DNA from: Apium graveolens
Taxonomy: Eukaryota > Streptophyta > Magnoliopsida > Apiales > Apiaceae
DNA: 64,000 bases
NCBI RefSeq assembly: GCF_009905375.1
Contig: NC_133652.1
Span: forward strand, 121,975,797-122,039,796
Reading direction: 5' to 3'
Part shown: piece by piece, positions 48,001 through 59,722 of the stretch
Position numbering within the stretch: the stretch's first letter is position 1
Layout of the letters: each line of letters opens with the position of its first letter
Made by a program: the position numbers and the translations under genes
The notes under the pieces: model-generated
The model's input: the letters and a program-made list of their open reading frames with translations, nothing else
Told to the model about the DNA's origin: nothing
The model's database searches: none

Positions 48001-48789
48001 TAGTGAAAAGCAAAAGCTCTAATGCTAAAAGCTATAATGAGAGTCTGTGCAATAGACTTGAAAGAAATTGGAATGATCACTTAACACGGGTTGAGTTTTC
48101 TTACGACAATAGATCATATGTCTGTATTGAGGTATCTCCTTATGAGATCCTTGAGGGAAGACAATGTCGATCTCCCTTATGTTAGGATGAAGTTGTACAG
48201 CGCAAGATGCTCGGACCCGCAGTAGTCCAAAGGACCAAGGATATGATAGATCTAATCAGAGGACGGCTGGTAGTAGCCCAAGATGGACATGATAAGTATG
48301 TTGATTTGACACGAAAGGAAAAAGAGTATGAAATAGGGGACCTAGTGTTGTTATAGGTATTTCCTTGGAAAGGAAGGATGAGGTTCAGAAAGAAATGAAA
48401 GCTAAGTCCACGAATTGTTGGACCCTTGGATATATTAAGACGTATTGGGAGGATAGCATAGGAGCTAGCCCTAACCCCGAACATGTAGCAGGTCGTAACG
48501 TGTCTCACGTATCAGTGTTAAGGAAGTGTAATTCAGATGCCAGATAAATAGGGGCATATGAGCGCATAGATATGCAACCCGACGTAACCTATATGGAGCA
48601 ACCAGGAAGGGTTGTAGAGTGAAAAGGGAACAAGTGCTTAGGAGAAGGGTTATCAAACTATTCAGAGTTTGATGGAAGAACCACAATGTGGGAAAATTTA
48701 TTTGAGAGTTAGAAAGTGTAATGCTAAGAAAGTATCCCAATTCATTTTCTATCTGATTCCGGGACGGAATCCTTTTAAGGAGGGGAGAC
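48001..48789 (+). pseudogene. pol: GyC integrase C-terminal part, chromodomain and polypurine tract
   Basis: NWNDHLTRVEFSYDNRSY and SPYEILEGRQCRSPL (about 48066-48180) mark the end of the integrase core. DLTRKEKEYEIGDLV (about 48305), VSVLRKCNSDA (about 48505-48545) and NHNVGKFI-like chromodomain pieces (about 48680) follow, with stops between. AAGGAGGGGAGAC at 48777-48789 is the polypurine tract. Confidence 0.75.
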
Positions 48790-51700
48790 TGTAATAACCC
48801 CAATTTTTGGGAAATTTTGAAACCCTTATGAATAGTGTTTTTGCTGAATGAGAAAACTTTTCATGCCACACTATATAGGGGTTCTGATATGGCTATTCTG
48901 AGATTTTATTAGTACTTTATATGGGATATAAGTGTATGTAAAGATCGTCAGAATCCAAATCCGAACACTTTGATTTTTCCTGGAAATCCAATAGATACGG
49001 AAAGAATTGAGTATAAGGTAACAGGATAAAAGGATTTAAATTAAAGGATTATAATAGAGGATCATAAAAAGGAATATAATGTATTGAGAAAGGTTAAGGG
49101 AACCTAAGTAATAAGATCCCGGGTATGATCCCTCAAACGATAAACGAAAACGAAAGTTAAGCGAACAGTATAACAGATCAGCGGTCATTAGGCAAACAAT
49201 TAGGAAGTTAATCAAAGGGATTGGAGAGGATGATGTCACCCAACCAATGAGAAGAGGACAAGGAGGGGAGGATGACATCATGAGGATGACACAAGCATGA
49301 CATGGGAAGGAAGGAGATGTGGTGGCTTTTTAACCACACAAAATCAAGGGCAACTAGGTAATTTACTAAAATAAACACAAAAATCAAACCAACCAAGCCA
49401 AGCAAATCATTTTTCATCAAAATCAAAAAGAAACCAAGGCATTGTTCTTCATGCTCTCGGCCAAAACAGAACCAGCACACTAAAACTGCTGTATCTCCTT
49501 CATTTCTCACTCAAATATTGTGTTCTATAGCTCATTGGAAAGGTATTGAGATGACCTACAACTCTTGTTCACAAGTCTCGTCCAAATAATCATGGTAAGA
49601 CCCTCATTTTTACAGTTCTTTAAATCGGACTTTTAGAAACTTCAAAGCCTAACTTTGTGTTCTTGATTTCTTTGGAAAGATCAAGCTTGTAGGAGGCTCC
49701 CTAAGGCTTCCTAGCAACTTAACACCTCCCAAGGAAGGTATAAACTTCAAACCCTAGCCTTTAATTTATTTGTTAGTAAGTTTAATGGTTGGTTTTGTGA
49801 AATGAGAAGCATGGATTGTGATTATTAGTAGTTTGGTTTGATTTGGAAGTGTTTTGGTAATTGAAGCTTGATTATAGTTCATAGGTCTTGATTGTGGTTG
49901 TTTGAGTTGAAAACCTTGGAGATTATGGACTAATGTGGTATGGTTTCGGTGAAGTTTTGTTGTATTGATGGTTATGAGTTGGTTGGTGGTTAATTGGAGT
50001 AGTTTAAACATTGGTAATCGCGTAAACATAGCCGTCGTAATGTCCGATTTACTTTAGACTGCTTTTGTTCATAACATTTGGACCCGAGAACTCCCTGCTA
50101 GATTATGACCATTGCCATGTTTAGATAGTTCATGTTACGAGCTTCGTTTTGATATGTAGTTCGTTTGATTCCGATGTACGGTTTAGGAGAAACGACCGTT
50201 TCAAGTAACGGCGTTTCGCGAACGGATCATTTCCCCTCGCCTTACTTTGAAATATAGGTTAAAGACCAAAAAGGGTTAATTAATGTATGAAACAATTATG
50301 GTAAGAGTGTTAGGCAGTTGGTAAGACACTCGCGAAGGAATCGCTTTAAAACTCGTAATGGTTAATTTATTAAAAATAGTGGAGCCGAGGGTACTCGAGT
50401 GACTTAAGAGAATCAATAAGCGCAAAACAAGCGTTAGAGTCTAAGTTAGTTAAAGTATAGATTTACAAGTGACTTTGGTTTAATTCCAACTTACTTATTG
50501 TTTATAGGTTACCAGACTCATCCCGAGCCTTTTATCACCCCAAGTCGCTCAGGCAAGTTTTCTACCCGTTATAACTGTTGTTGTGATGAATATATGTATT
50601 TGCATTATCTTGCGATAGATGCATATTGGTTAATTAGCAAATTTTGCGATATATTGGAGCATGCTGATATGGTATATATGCATGTCTGTTTCGTAATCTG
50701 GTTATCTATCTGTTGATTTCAATGCTTATAGTTGCATAATACCTATGCTAGAGAATAGCGGTAATTTGCATATACCCTTAGTATAGGGACCCAAAGGTGA
50801 AAACATTTTCTAAAACCGGGAGTCGAGGATCCCGAGTAGATTTTATATATATATATGGCTATAGTTTTCAAAACTATTAATCGAATAAGGTTTATTCTAT
50901 AACTTTATTTTATTAATGAATATTATCTTGAATATTCATTCGAGGACTTATGACTCCTTTACATTATTTATTGAATATTACTTGGATATTCATTTGAGGA
51001 TGTATGACTCCTTTATTTTATTTAATGAATATTATTTATAATATTCATTCGAGGTATTATGACTCAGCTTATTATTTAATGAATATTATTTCGAATATTC
51101 ATTCGAGGGCTTATGACTCAGCTTAATTTATTTATTGAATATTATTTGAATATTCATTTGAGGATCTATGACTCCGATTATTTGCTGAGATATATTCTTT
51201 ATTTTATTAAAGAATAATGTTTCGATAATCAAACTTATTTTCGATTATTCAAATAAAGATAGTACTTTTGTATAAGTATATCTTTGATTATTTAATTTTC
51301 ATTCAAGTAAGAGTTTTAAAACTTCTACTTCAATTATTTTTATAAAGATTTTTCTTTATGGAAATATTATTTAAATAATAATATTCAGATATTTTCTAAT
51401 ATATTGGGACTGATTTATTTTGTTAAATCAGCATCACTCCAAACATTCTTAAAAATGTTTTGCGAGTCTCCAAAATGATTTTTAAAAGTTAGAGCGGATC
51501 CCAAAACTCATTTTTATATTTAAGATCCTCCTTTCGAAGGGGATTTAAATACTCGCTCAAAACCTGAGGGATCCGGCTCTGTGGTGTGTTTTATATTCGC
51601 AACAAGGTTGCTGTTTTGTTAAATGAATCGATTACTTACCCAACACTCGGGAAGTAAAATTCTTGGAACAAGTTAATCCATTAACAGGCATCGCCTGGGA

Positions 51701-53109
51701 AATATCGGTGAGTTTTCCTTTCCAACTAGATACGACTTCTTGGTGGAGCCGTATCAACAAGTTTCTACTTGGGGAAAGGGGGGACGAGCTTTACGTTTCA
51801 GAGTCATGGATTTCATCTGAACTAGGAGTGGCGTAAGTGGTCGAGTAGCGCCGGCCCAGCCTTATTATATTGGCCCAAATGGCCTGGAAGTTCCGCTAAG
51901 GCGGTCCATTCCTTAGGAGTTCAGTGTTCGGTTGACAAGTAAATCCGACAGGTTCTCCTCTACATGTAGAAAATGGTGGGGTTGCACTACTACGACTGAT
52001 CATCGTAAGTGGTCTTCCTGGCGCGGTAAACTTCCGTAATGAGTTCATCATCCAATTGGATATTTCTGCAACACTACCCAGAGCACTTCGATAGAAAGGC
52101 TACGGTTGGGCGATTGTTGAGTGTGGGCAGGGTCAAGTTTTCAAAATGATGTTTGCATCAAATGAAGTATCTCGTAACTTCATTTTATTTTGATGATATT
52201 TTAAAGATTTAATCTATTCAAATCTGGTCTTGTAGTCTCATCTATGTGATGAACTTTTAATCTAATTATAACTTGAACGGTGGTAGTTCAAGTAGTATTT
52301 GGAAAAGATATAAGTATATTGGAGTATCTTGTAACTTCATCTTTTAAACTTATATCTAGTAAATGATTATCTTACGAATGACAAAGACTTTCAGAAAAAC
52401 ATTGAGACAAGGTTAGATATATGAGATCACCTTGCAACGATATTTTTTATACAGTTATACACTGGAACTCTGTGTGTATTATGTATGGAAGAGGACTTCC
52501 CATATTTTGAAAAGTATATATGTATATATATATACTGAATATTTTGCGACTTCATCGCATTAAGATATCAACTTGGTTCATTTCTTTTGACCAAGTCTTT
52601 CATGAGTACTATGAGAAGGCTCATATATTGTTAATCATTATACATATTATTTTGGTGGGCTTGCTGCTCACCCTTGCTTTCTTCTTTCATCACACAACAT
52701 CAGATAGACAAGATGAACAGGACCAAGCTCCCAATTCGCGAGCGGATAGGAAGCATTCCGCAGTTTCCTATAGGTGTTGAAGTCACTATAGCTGAGGTAG
52801 GGAAATACCAATAGACTAGGCTTCAACTGTTGATGTACCAGATTTATGTATATTTATGAATTATAATAATGGCAAAGAAATGTAAATTTATTCAGAAAAC
52901 CTTTTAAGGTGTATTGGCAGATAATTATGGAATAAAATGAATTGTGATTATTTTTGGATGTTCATCTCTGAGACTATAACGTGTGGTGTGTGTGTTTATT
53001 GTGGGGTCACAATACAGAGTAGTTGATTAATTATTAAGGTTGGGTGTTACTAAGGGAAATGGAACTCGTGACAACCCGGATCCCCGACCCCGGATCTGGG
53101 GGTGTTACA
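48790..53109 (+). repeat. GyC 3' LTR (4320 bp)
   Basis: Copy of 38950-43267; about 36 differences by eye, mostly transitions. It carries the intact 33-codon frame at 52713-52814 and the antisense-open stretch at 49036-49281. Confidence 0.95.
52713..52814 (+). CDS. 33-codon small frame in the GyC 3' LTR
   Basis: ATG to TAG, beginning MNRTKLPIRERIGSIPQFP, nearly identical to the GyA frame at 15479-15580 on the minus strand. Confidence 0.35.
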   Translation: MNRTKLPIRERIGSIPQFPIGVEVTIAEVGKYQ

Positions 53110-53114
53110 TTGGT
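53110..53114. other. Target-site duplication TTGGT of GyC, right copy
   Basis: Matches 38945-38949; GyA LTR sequence resumes after it. Confidence 0.95.
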
Positions 53115-56100
53115 CATGTTCATCTTATCTATCTGATGTTGTGTGATGAAAGAAGAAAGCAAGGGTGACCAGCAAGCCCACCAAAATAATATGTATAATG
53201 ATTAACAATATATGAGCCTACTCATAATACTCATGAAAGTCTTGGTCAAAAGAAATGAACCAAGTTGATATCTTAATGCGATGAAGTCGCAAAATATTCA
53301 GTATATATATATACATATATACTTTTCAAAATATTGGAAGTCCTCTTCCATGCATAATATACACAAAGTCCCAGTGTATAACTGTATAAAAATATCGTTG
53401 CAAGGTGATCTCATATATCTAACCTTGTCTCAACGTTTTTCTGAAAATCTTTGTCATGCATAAGATAATCATTTACTAGATATAAGTTTAAAAGATGAAG
53501 TTACAAGATACTCCAATATACTTATATCTTTTCCAAATACTACTTGAACTACCACCATTCAAGTTATAATTAGTTTCCAAAGTTCATCACATAGATGAGA
53601 CTACAAGACCAGATTTGAATAGATTAAATCTTTAAAATATCATCAAAATAAAATGAAGTTACGAGATACTTCATTTGATGCAAACATCATTTTGAAAACT
53701 TGACCTTGCCAACACTCAACAATCGCCCAACCGTAGCCTTTCTATCGAAGTGCTCTGGGTAGTGTTGCAGAAATATCCAATTGGATGATGAACTCATTAC
53801 GGGAGTTTGCCGCGCCAGGAAGACCACTTACGATGATCAGTCGTAGTAGTGCAACCCCACCATTTTCTACATGTAGAGGAGAACCTGTCGGATTTACTTG
53901 TCAACCGAACACTGAACTCCTAAGGAATGGACCGCCTTAGCGGAACTTCCAGGCCATTTGGGCCAATATAATAAGGCTGGGCCGGCGCCACTGGACCACT
54001 TACGCCACTCCTAGTTCAGATGAAATCCATGACTCTGAAACGTAAAGCTCGTTCCCCCTTCCCCAAGTAGAAACTTATTGATACGGCTCCACCAAGAAGT
54101 CGTATCTAGTTGGAAAGGAAAACTCACCGATATTTCCCAGGCGATGCCTGTTAATGGATTAACTTGTTCCAAGAATTTTACTTCCCGAGTGTTGGGTAAG
54201 TAATCAATTCATTTATCAAAGCAGCAACCTTGTTGCGAATATAAAACACACCACAGAGCCGGATCCCTCAGGTTTTGAGCGAGTATTTAAATCCCCTTAA
54301 AAAGGAAGATCTTAAATATAAAAATGAGTTTTGGGATCCACTCTAACTTTTAAAAATCATTTTGAAGACTCGAAAATACTTTATAGAGTGTTTGGAGTAA
54401 AGCTGATTTAATGAAGTAAATCAGTCCCCAAAATATTTAGAAAATGACTGAATATTATTATTTAAATAATATTCTCATAAAGAATAATCTTTATAAAAAT
54501 AATTGAAGTAGAAGTATTAAAACTTATACTTGAAATGGATATCAAATAACCAACGATATACTTATATGAAAGTACTATCTTTATTTGAATAATCGAAAAT
54601 AAGTTTGATTATTGACACCTTATTCTTTAATAAAATAAAGAATATATCTCAGCAAATAATCGGAGTCATAGATCCTCAAATGAATATTCAAATAATATTC
54701 ATTAAATAATATAAACTGAGTCATAAGCCCTCGAATGAATATTCAAAATAATATTCATTTAATATAAAGGAGTCATACGCCTTCGAATAATATTCGAAAT
54801 AATATTTAATAATAAAATAAAGCTAAAGTTATCCAATAAACCTTATTCGATTAATAGTTTTGAAAACTATGACCATATATATATATAAGTATATATATAT
54901 ATTTATATCCATATATACAAAACCTACTCGGGATCCTCGACTCCCGGTTTTAGAAAATATTTTCACCTTTGGGTCCCTATACTAAGGGTATATGCAAATT
55001 ACCGCTATCCTCTAGCATAGGTATTATCAACTGAATCAATTGAATCGACAGATATATATCAAGATTACGAAACAGAAATGCATATATACCATATCAGCAT
55101 GCTCCAATATATCGCAAAATTTGCTAATAACAATCATGCACTTATCACAAGATAATGCATATACATATATTTACATCACAACAACAGTATAACGGGTAGA
55201 AAACTTGCCTGAGCGACTGGGGGTTACGAATGGCTCGGGACGAGTCTGGTAACCTATAAACAACAAGTAAGTTGGAATTAAACCAAAGTCACTTGTAAAT
55301 CTATACTTTAACTAACTTAGACTCTAACGCTTGTTTTGCGCTTACTGATTCTCTTAAGTCACTCGAGTACCCTCGGCTCCACCATTTTTAATAATTTAAC
55401 TTTTACGAGTTTTAAGGCGATTCCTTCGCGAGTGTCTTACCAACTGCCTAACACACTTACCATAAATGTTTCATACATTAATTAACCCTTTTTGGTCTTT
55501 AACCTATGTTTCAAAGTAAGGCGAGGGGAAAAGTTTCGTTCGCGAAACGCCGTTACTTGAAACGGTCGTTTCTCCTAAACCGTGCATCGGAATCGAACGA
55601 ACTACATATCAAAACGAAGCTCGTAACATGAGCTATCTAAACATGGCAATGGCCAAAATATAGCAGGGGGTTCCCGGGTCCTAATGTTGTGCACAAAAAC
55701 AGTCTAAAGAAAATCGGACGTTACGACGGCTATGTTTACGCGATTTCCCAATTGTAAACCATTCAAAACCAACCACAATTCAACCTCAAATCAAACACAC
55801 AACCAACATCCATCCAAACCACATCATAAAAGCCCCAACAAATCCACATTAACCATTTATACTTATTCCCCACATGAACTAAAAGCTTTACTTAGGTTCT
55901 TTAACTAATTATCAAGATTTACCACTCCAACAATACCACAAAACCAACTAATCTCTACAAACTCAACCAAACTTCAAACAATCAAGCATCATGCTTCACA
56001 TATACTATATAAAACATATTCATTCCTAATTACTCAAAACTAAAGCTAGGGTTTGTAGTTTATACATTCCTTGGAGAGTGGAGAATCAAGAGAATGGCTT

Positions 56101-57000
56101 GGAATCACCCTTAAAGTCCTTATCCAAGCGTAATCTAAACAAAACTTCAAGAACACAAATTTTATTTCTTGAAAAATACTATTCACCATCTTCTTCCATG
56201 ATTTATAGAAAAATATTGGCTTGGAATTAGAAGCTTAAACTTATAGGAAGTATGTAACTATCCATGGGGAAGCTTAGATAATTACCTTGCTAAATAGTAA
56301 GTGGTGGAGCTTGGAACTTCAATTTTTAAGAAATGGGCCGAGAGCTAGCTTGGGAAGAAAGAGATTTTTGTGTTTTGTTTGATGAATAATGAAATGTTTG
56401 CTTGGTTGGTTGATTTTTTGTGTTGTTTTTAGTTAATTACCTTGTTGCCCTTGAGTTTGTGTGGTTAAAAAGTCACCACATCTCCTTCCTTCCCATGTCA
56501 TGCTTGTGTCATCCTCATGATGTCATTCTCCCCTCCTTGTCCTCTTCTCATTGGTTGGGTGACATCATCCTCTCTAATCCCTTTGATTAACTTCCTAATT
56601 GTTTGCCTAATGACCGCTGATCTGTTATACGGTTCGCTTAACTTTCGTTTTCGTTTATCGTTTGAGGGATCATACCCGGGATCTTATTACTTAGGTTCCC
56701 TTAACCTTTCTCAATACATTATATTCCTTTTTATGATCCTCTATTATAATCCTTTAATTTAAATCCTTTTATCCTGTTACCTTATACTCAATTCTTAGTG
56801 TATTTCTGGGAAAAACCAAAGTGTTCGGATTTGGATTCTGACGATCTTTACATACACTTATATCCCATATAAAGTACTAATAAAATCTCAGAATATCCAT
56901 ATCAGAACCCCTACATAGTGTGGCATGAAAAGTTTTCTCATTCAGCAAAAACACTATTCATAAGGGTTTCAAAAATTTCCCAAAAATTGGGGTTATTACA
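53115..57000 (-). repeat. GyA 5' LTR, remaining 3886 bp
   Basis: Matches 15572-19466 and ends TTGGGGTTATTACA. With 38562-38949 it forms a 4274-bp LTR. A 9-bp deletion near 56795 distinguishes it from the left copy. The antisense-open stretch is at 56517-56762. Confidence 0.95.
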
Positions 57001-57005
57001 TCTAC
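57001..57005. other. Target-site duplication TCTAC of GyA, right copy
   Basis: Matches 15179-15183. Confidence 0.95.
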
Positions 57006-57023
57006 AGTGTGTGTGACCTAACA
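57006..57023 (+). repeat. Cop2 3' LTR, last 18 bp
   Basis: AGTGTGTGTGACCTAACA completes the Cop2 LTR with a CA end. The next five bases (GAACG) are the expected target duplication, whose partner should precede the Cop2 5' LTR outside the window. Confidence 0.85.
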
Positions 57024-57102
57024 GAACGAACTAGAAATAATTCTATATTACTTCCGATCGCGTATACTTGCGTGAATATTAGCGCGGGTTTTTGTCCTAA
57101 CA
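57024..57102 (-). other. 79-bp unknown piece, possibly the edge of another LTR
   Basis: On the minus strand it starts TGTTAGGACAAAAACCC and continues CGCAAGTATACGCGATC. It is not part of the Cop3 coding sequence, which begins at 57103. A TG start abutting a cut Copia gene would fit an LTR inserted in Cop3 and then split by Cop2, but the piece is too short to prove it. Confidence 0.3.
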
Positions 57103-57897
57103 GCGATGAGGAAAATCAGGAGGTGTCATATAAACTTCCTCATGTAGATCATCATACAAGAAAATATTTTTAACATCTAACTGAAATATGTTCCATTTAG
57201 AAACCGAAGAAACTACAATTAGAGTACGAACCGTCATTATCTTTGCAACAGGTGCAAAGGTCTCCTCATAATCCAAACCATACTCTTGAGAATAGCCTTT
57301 AGCAACAAGTCGAGCCTTATAGCGCTCAACAGAACCATCATATTTGGTCTTTATTTTATAGACCCAATGACAACTAATAGCATGTTTTCCTGGTGGTAAT
57401 GGAACCAAGTCCCACGTATGTGTCTGATGTAAAGCAGTAAGTTCCTCACCCATAGCTGTCTGCCAAAGAGGATCACGAACAACATCTATCTAGAAAATAA
57501 GCTTAAATAAACCGTGAACAGATGTAACAAGTGAGGAAAATGAAGGAGAATAATATGAATAAGAAAAATCAGGAAGTCGAGTGGACTTACGAATACGAGT
57601 AAATTGATGAGTGGGAGGAGGAGGATCCAAAATCTCTTGAGAGGATTGAGTAGTCGTAGACGGGGGCGGAGATTGGAGAGTCTGAGATGTCTCAGGAACT
57701 GAAGTACTAGGAGTTGTGGGCAAAGTTTCCTCAATATCCGAGTCAAAAGGATCAATACGAATGAGATCTGCCTGTATCATATTATGGGAACTAGCAGGGA
57801 CAAAACAATATGAAATATGCTCAAGAAACACAACATGACGAGAAATATATAACTTTTGTCTAGCATGATCAAAACAACAATATCCTTTCTGACTGAT
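57103..57897 (-). pseudogene. pol: Cop3: Copia pol fragment (integrase end, linker, start of RT)
   Basis: On the minus strand from 57897: KGYCCFDHARQKLYISRHVV (integrase C-terminus), a Pro/Ser/Thr-rich linker (57500-57800), one disruption near 57485 (a stop after KLIF), then [43 protein letters not shown] and FQLDVKN, broken off at PPDFPHR near 57105. The catalytic YVDD part and RNase H are missing. The RT sequence clearly differs from Cop1/Cop2 ([10 protein letters not shown] versus [10 protein letters not shown]), so this is another Copia lineage. Confidence 0.85.
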
Positions 57898-57974
57898 ACC
57901 ATATATATATTTGTAAAACTTTTTGTGGAGAATAATCTGTAAGATCGTAAATTTTTATATACAATATAAATATC

Positions 57975-58379
57975 GAGTAAAATTCTATGGAGTCCACTGT
58001 TTTATTGGAGTAGTTAGAGTCCATATATGTTTTGCAAATAAAATATAACTTAGAATATTATAAAATATATTATTTTTCGAATGATGTCTAACAAATATTA
58101 ATATTTTATTAAAAATTTTGCAGATTGCATAAATTTCACAACTAAAATATTACAAAATATATTATTTTATAAAACATACTTAATTTGCAGAATATATATG
58201 CTCATGCTGATGAAGTCCTTGTAAATGTATGAGATTTGCATTATTTTATTAAAATAATGATATTTGTGAAATATGTTTTGCAAAATAACACGTTTTACAA
58301 GATATTTTATTTTCAAAATATAAATGAATTCCGAGTATTCCAATTAAAATAAAAATGTGGACTTCATAAAATTTTACTC
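57975..58379. mobile_element. 405-bp inverted-repeat element, MITE-like
   Basis: The ends GAGTAAAATTCTATGGAGTC (57975-) and, inverted, GAGTAAAATTTTATGAAGTC (to 58379) match at 21 of 23 positions, and weaker pairing continues inwards. The interior is AT-rich and non-coding. I see no clear target duplication, so the superfamily is open. The stretch 57898-57974 before it is AT-rich with nothing recognisable. Confidence 0.5.
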
Positions 58380-58471
58380 ATGATATAAATGTGTAGACAT
58401 TGATATTTTACTTTTCTTTTAATATATCTCGAACATTTTTAGAAGAATTGACAAAAGTAATGTATCTATAC

Positions 58472-58832
58472 TATATTATAATAACCGGAATGAGGTATAA
58501 TTTTGTATACCTCTTTTTGTTAGTTTGGTTATCCCCATTTATAATCGTTGGATCTTTTTAATCAAGTGATCACTAATGTTAGATTCAAATACTAAAATAA
58601 TACATAATACTCAAGCTCATAGGTTCGAACCCCGCCAATAACAAATATTTATATTATTATTTATACACTACTATAACGCCCAGTTCGAACCCCGTCAACA
58701 ACAAATATTTATATTATTTCTAACGATACTGATCACTTGATTAAAAAGATCCGACGATTATAAATGGGGATAACCAAATCAACCAAAAAAGAGGTATACC
58801 AAATTATACCCCATTCCGGTTATTATAATATA
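58472..58832. repeat. Large palindrome with approximately 100-bp arms
   Basis: The left arm 58472-58571 (TATATTATAATAACCGGAAT to AATCAAGTGATC) matches the reverse complement of 58731-58832 at roughly nine positions in ten. The 160-bp centre holds a direct repeat, TTCGAACCCCGCCAATAACA-like, at 58623-58657 and 58683-58717; a third copy is at 59305-59342. It may be two Helitron-like ends joined head to head, or a foldback element. Confidence 0.7.
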
Positions 58833-59268
58833 CTAGCATAAATCCCGTGCGATGCACGGGTTTCCATTAATATTTTAAATTTTTATTTATCAAGTTATAT
58901 TATATTTTTAAAATATTTATATAAATATATAATGATTATAAATTTATAATAAAAATAATAGAATAACATGTGGTCGTAATTTAGTAAAATAAATAGACTA
59001 TTTCTAATAGTTTAACAATTTAGTAGTTTAGCATATATGTAACACTATTATTTATATCTTTTAATAATATGATAAGTTGTATTCGTAGTTTAGTAGGATA
59101 AGTATACTATATTTAGTAGTAGTTTAATAATTTAGTAGTTTATTAGATATATAACACTTTTTATCTATTTTTGTAATAATCAAAATTAGGGGATTATCGT
59201 TGAACCAAACCGTTGAACCAAATTATTTCTATTCCGGCTATTATAATATATATATATATAGTATAGAA
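58833..59268 (-). mobile_element. Second Helitron-like segment in opposite orientation (tentative)
   Basis: On the minus strand it starts TCTATACTATATATATATAT at 59268 and ends with the hairpin CCCGTGCATCGCACGGG (58845-58861), then ATTTATG and CTAG at 58833-58836, followed by T. Start and end resemble those of the enclosing plus-strand element. The base before the start is T instead of the expected A, which weakens the call. Confidence 0.4.
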
Positions 59269-59451
59269 GTATAAATATAGTTTTATATGCTACCCAAGAT
59301 TCAGGTTCGAATCCCGCCAATAACAAATATTAATATTATTATTTATAAATGTACTAATAATAAGGTAATAATTCAAAAAGAAATTTATTATAATTTTAAG
59401 TAATATAGAAATATTAATGAAAAGTTGTGCATCGCACGAGTTATAAAACTA

Positions 59452-59722
59452 GTTATGGTAAAGTGTAAGATTAATAAGAAAAATTTGCGTGCGTCAACAC
59501 TCAACATTGGTGTATAACTATATTTCACAGTCGATTGTATTTTCTTTTGGAGCCCCCAATCTAGAAATGATACAGTATATTCTCTATACTGATTCATAGA
59601 CCATAAAATGATTGTCCCGATAAATGTATACAATAGGAGAGGTCTGGAGTCTACAACAGTCAAAAGGAAACTAATTGTTATGTATTTATTTTGAAAGAGG
59701 AATACAAATAGTACAATCTTTT
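59452..59722. other. Unassigned flank between the Helitron-like segment and Tat1
   Basis: About 270 bp with no feature I can support. A minus-strand open frame (59388-59738) crosses both neighbouring boundaries and is not credible as a gene. Confidence 0.4.

Larger units (their letters stand above)
38950..53109 (+). mobile_element. GyC: gypsy element of the same family, inserted in the GyA 5' LTR
   Basis: A complete 14,160-bp element: LTR 38950-43267, primer site 43272-43283, internal 43268-48789, LTR 48790-53109, flanked by TTGGT. By eye there are about 36 LTR differences. Its LTR type differs from GyB in the start (TGTAATAACCCCAATTTTTGG), in the stretch at 39600-40150 and in the GC-richer block at 41800-42280. 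The internal region carries the same scrambled domain order and the same shared stop as GyB. Confidence 0.95.
15184..57000 (-). mobile_element. GyA: Ty3/gypsy element with 4.3-kb LTRs, host of GyB and GyC
   Basis: On the minus strand the element begins TGTAATAACCCC (at 57000) and ends GGGGGTGTTACA (at 15184), flanked by TCTAC duplications. It contains GyB in its internal region and GyC in its 5' LTR. Without those and their duplications it measures about 13,757 bp: LTRs of 4283 and 4274 bp and about 5.2 kb internal. The primer site (minus strand, 38546-38557) matches initiator Met tRNA use, and the polypurine tract lies at 19467-19480. Internal remnants of integrase with chromodomain, RNase H and a Gag-like segment place it near Tekay/Del-type chromoviruses. 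I counted about 35 differences between its LTRs by eye. Confidence 0.93.
4397..57023 (+). mobile_element. Cop2: SIRE-type Copia element, interrupted (4397-15183 and 57006-57023)
   Basis: Cop2 is the host of most other elements here. Its own sequence is 4397-15183 plus the last 18 bp of its LTR at 57006-57023; the stretch between is GyA with its nested passengers. It shows gag end, pol (protease, integrase, RT, RNase H), a 6.3-kb downstream region with two extra frames, a polypurine tract and a 3' LTR. Its 5' LTR, primer site and N-terminal gag lie left of the window, beyond Cop1. Integrase motifs such as LLHVDLFGPV and RSDNGTEF, and the long tail after pol, fit the SIRE/Sirevirus lineage. Nonsense codons, a frameshift and a changed RT active site make it non-autonomous now. 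Confidence 0.85.
58466..59451 (+). mobile_element. Helitron-like non-autonomous element (tentative)
   Basis: It begins TCTATACTATATTATAATAA after an A and ends with a short hairpin (GTGCATCGCAC, about 59426-59436) followed by CTAG at 59448-59451 and a T. A TC start, CTRR end, hairpin just inside the end and insertion between A and T are Helitron features. There is no Rep/helicase gene, so it could only move with help. Its interior is complex: a palindrome (58472-58832) and a second set of ends in opposite orientation. Confidence 0.4.

Noticed and set aside
58622..58640. GGTTCGAACCCCGCC resembling a tRNA B box, three copies (also 58682, 59304).
   Set aside because: No A box, no cloverleaf and no CCA-adjacent stem. 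It is an internal repeat of the Helitron-like segment, not a tRNA gene or clear SINE.
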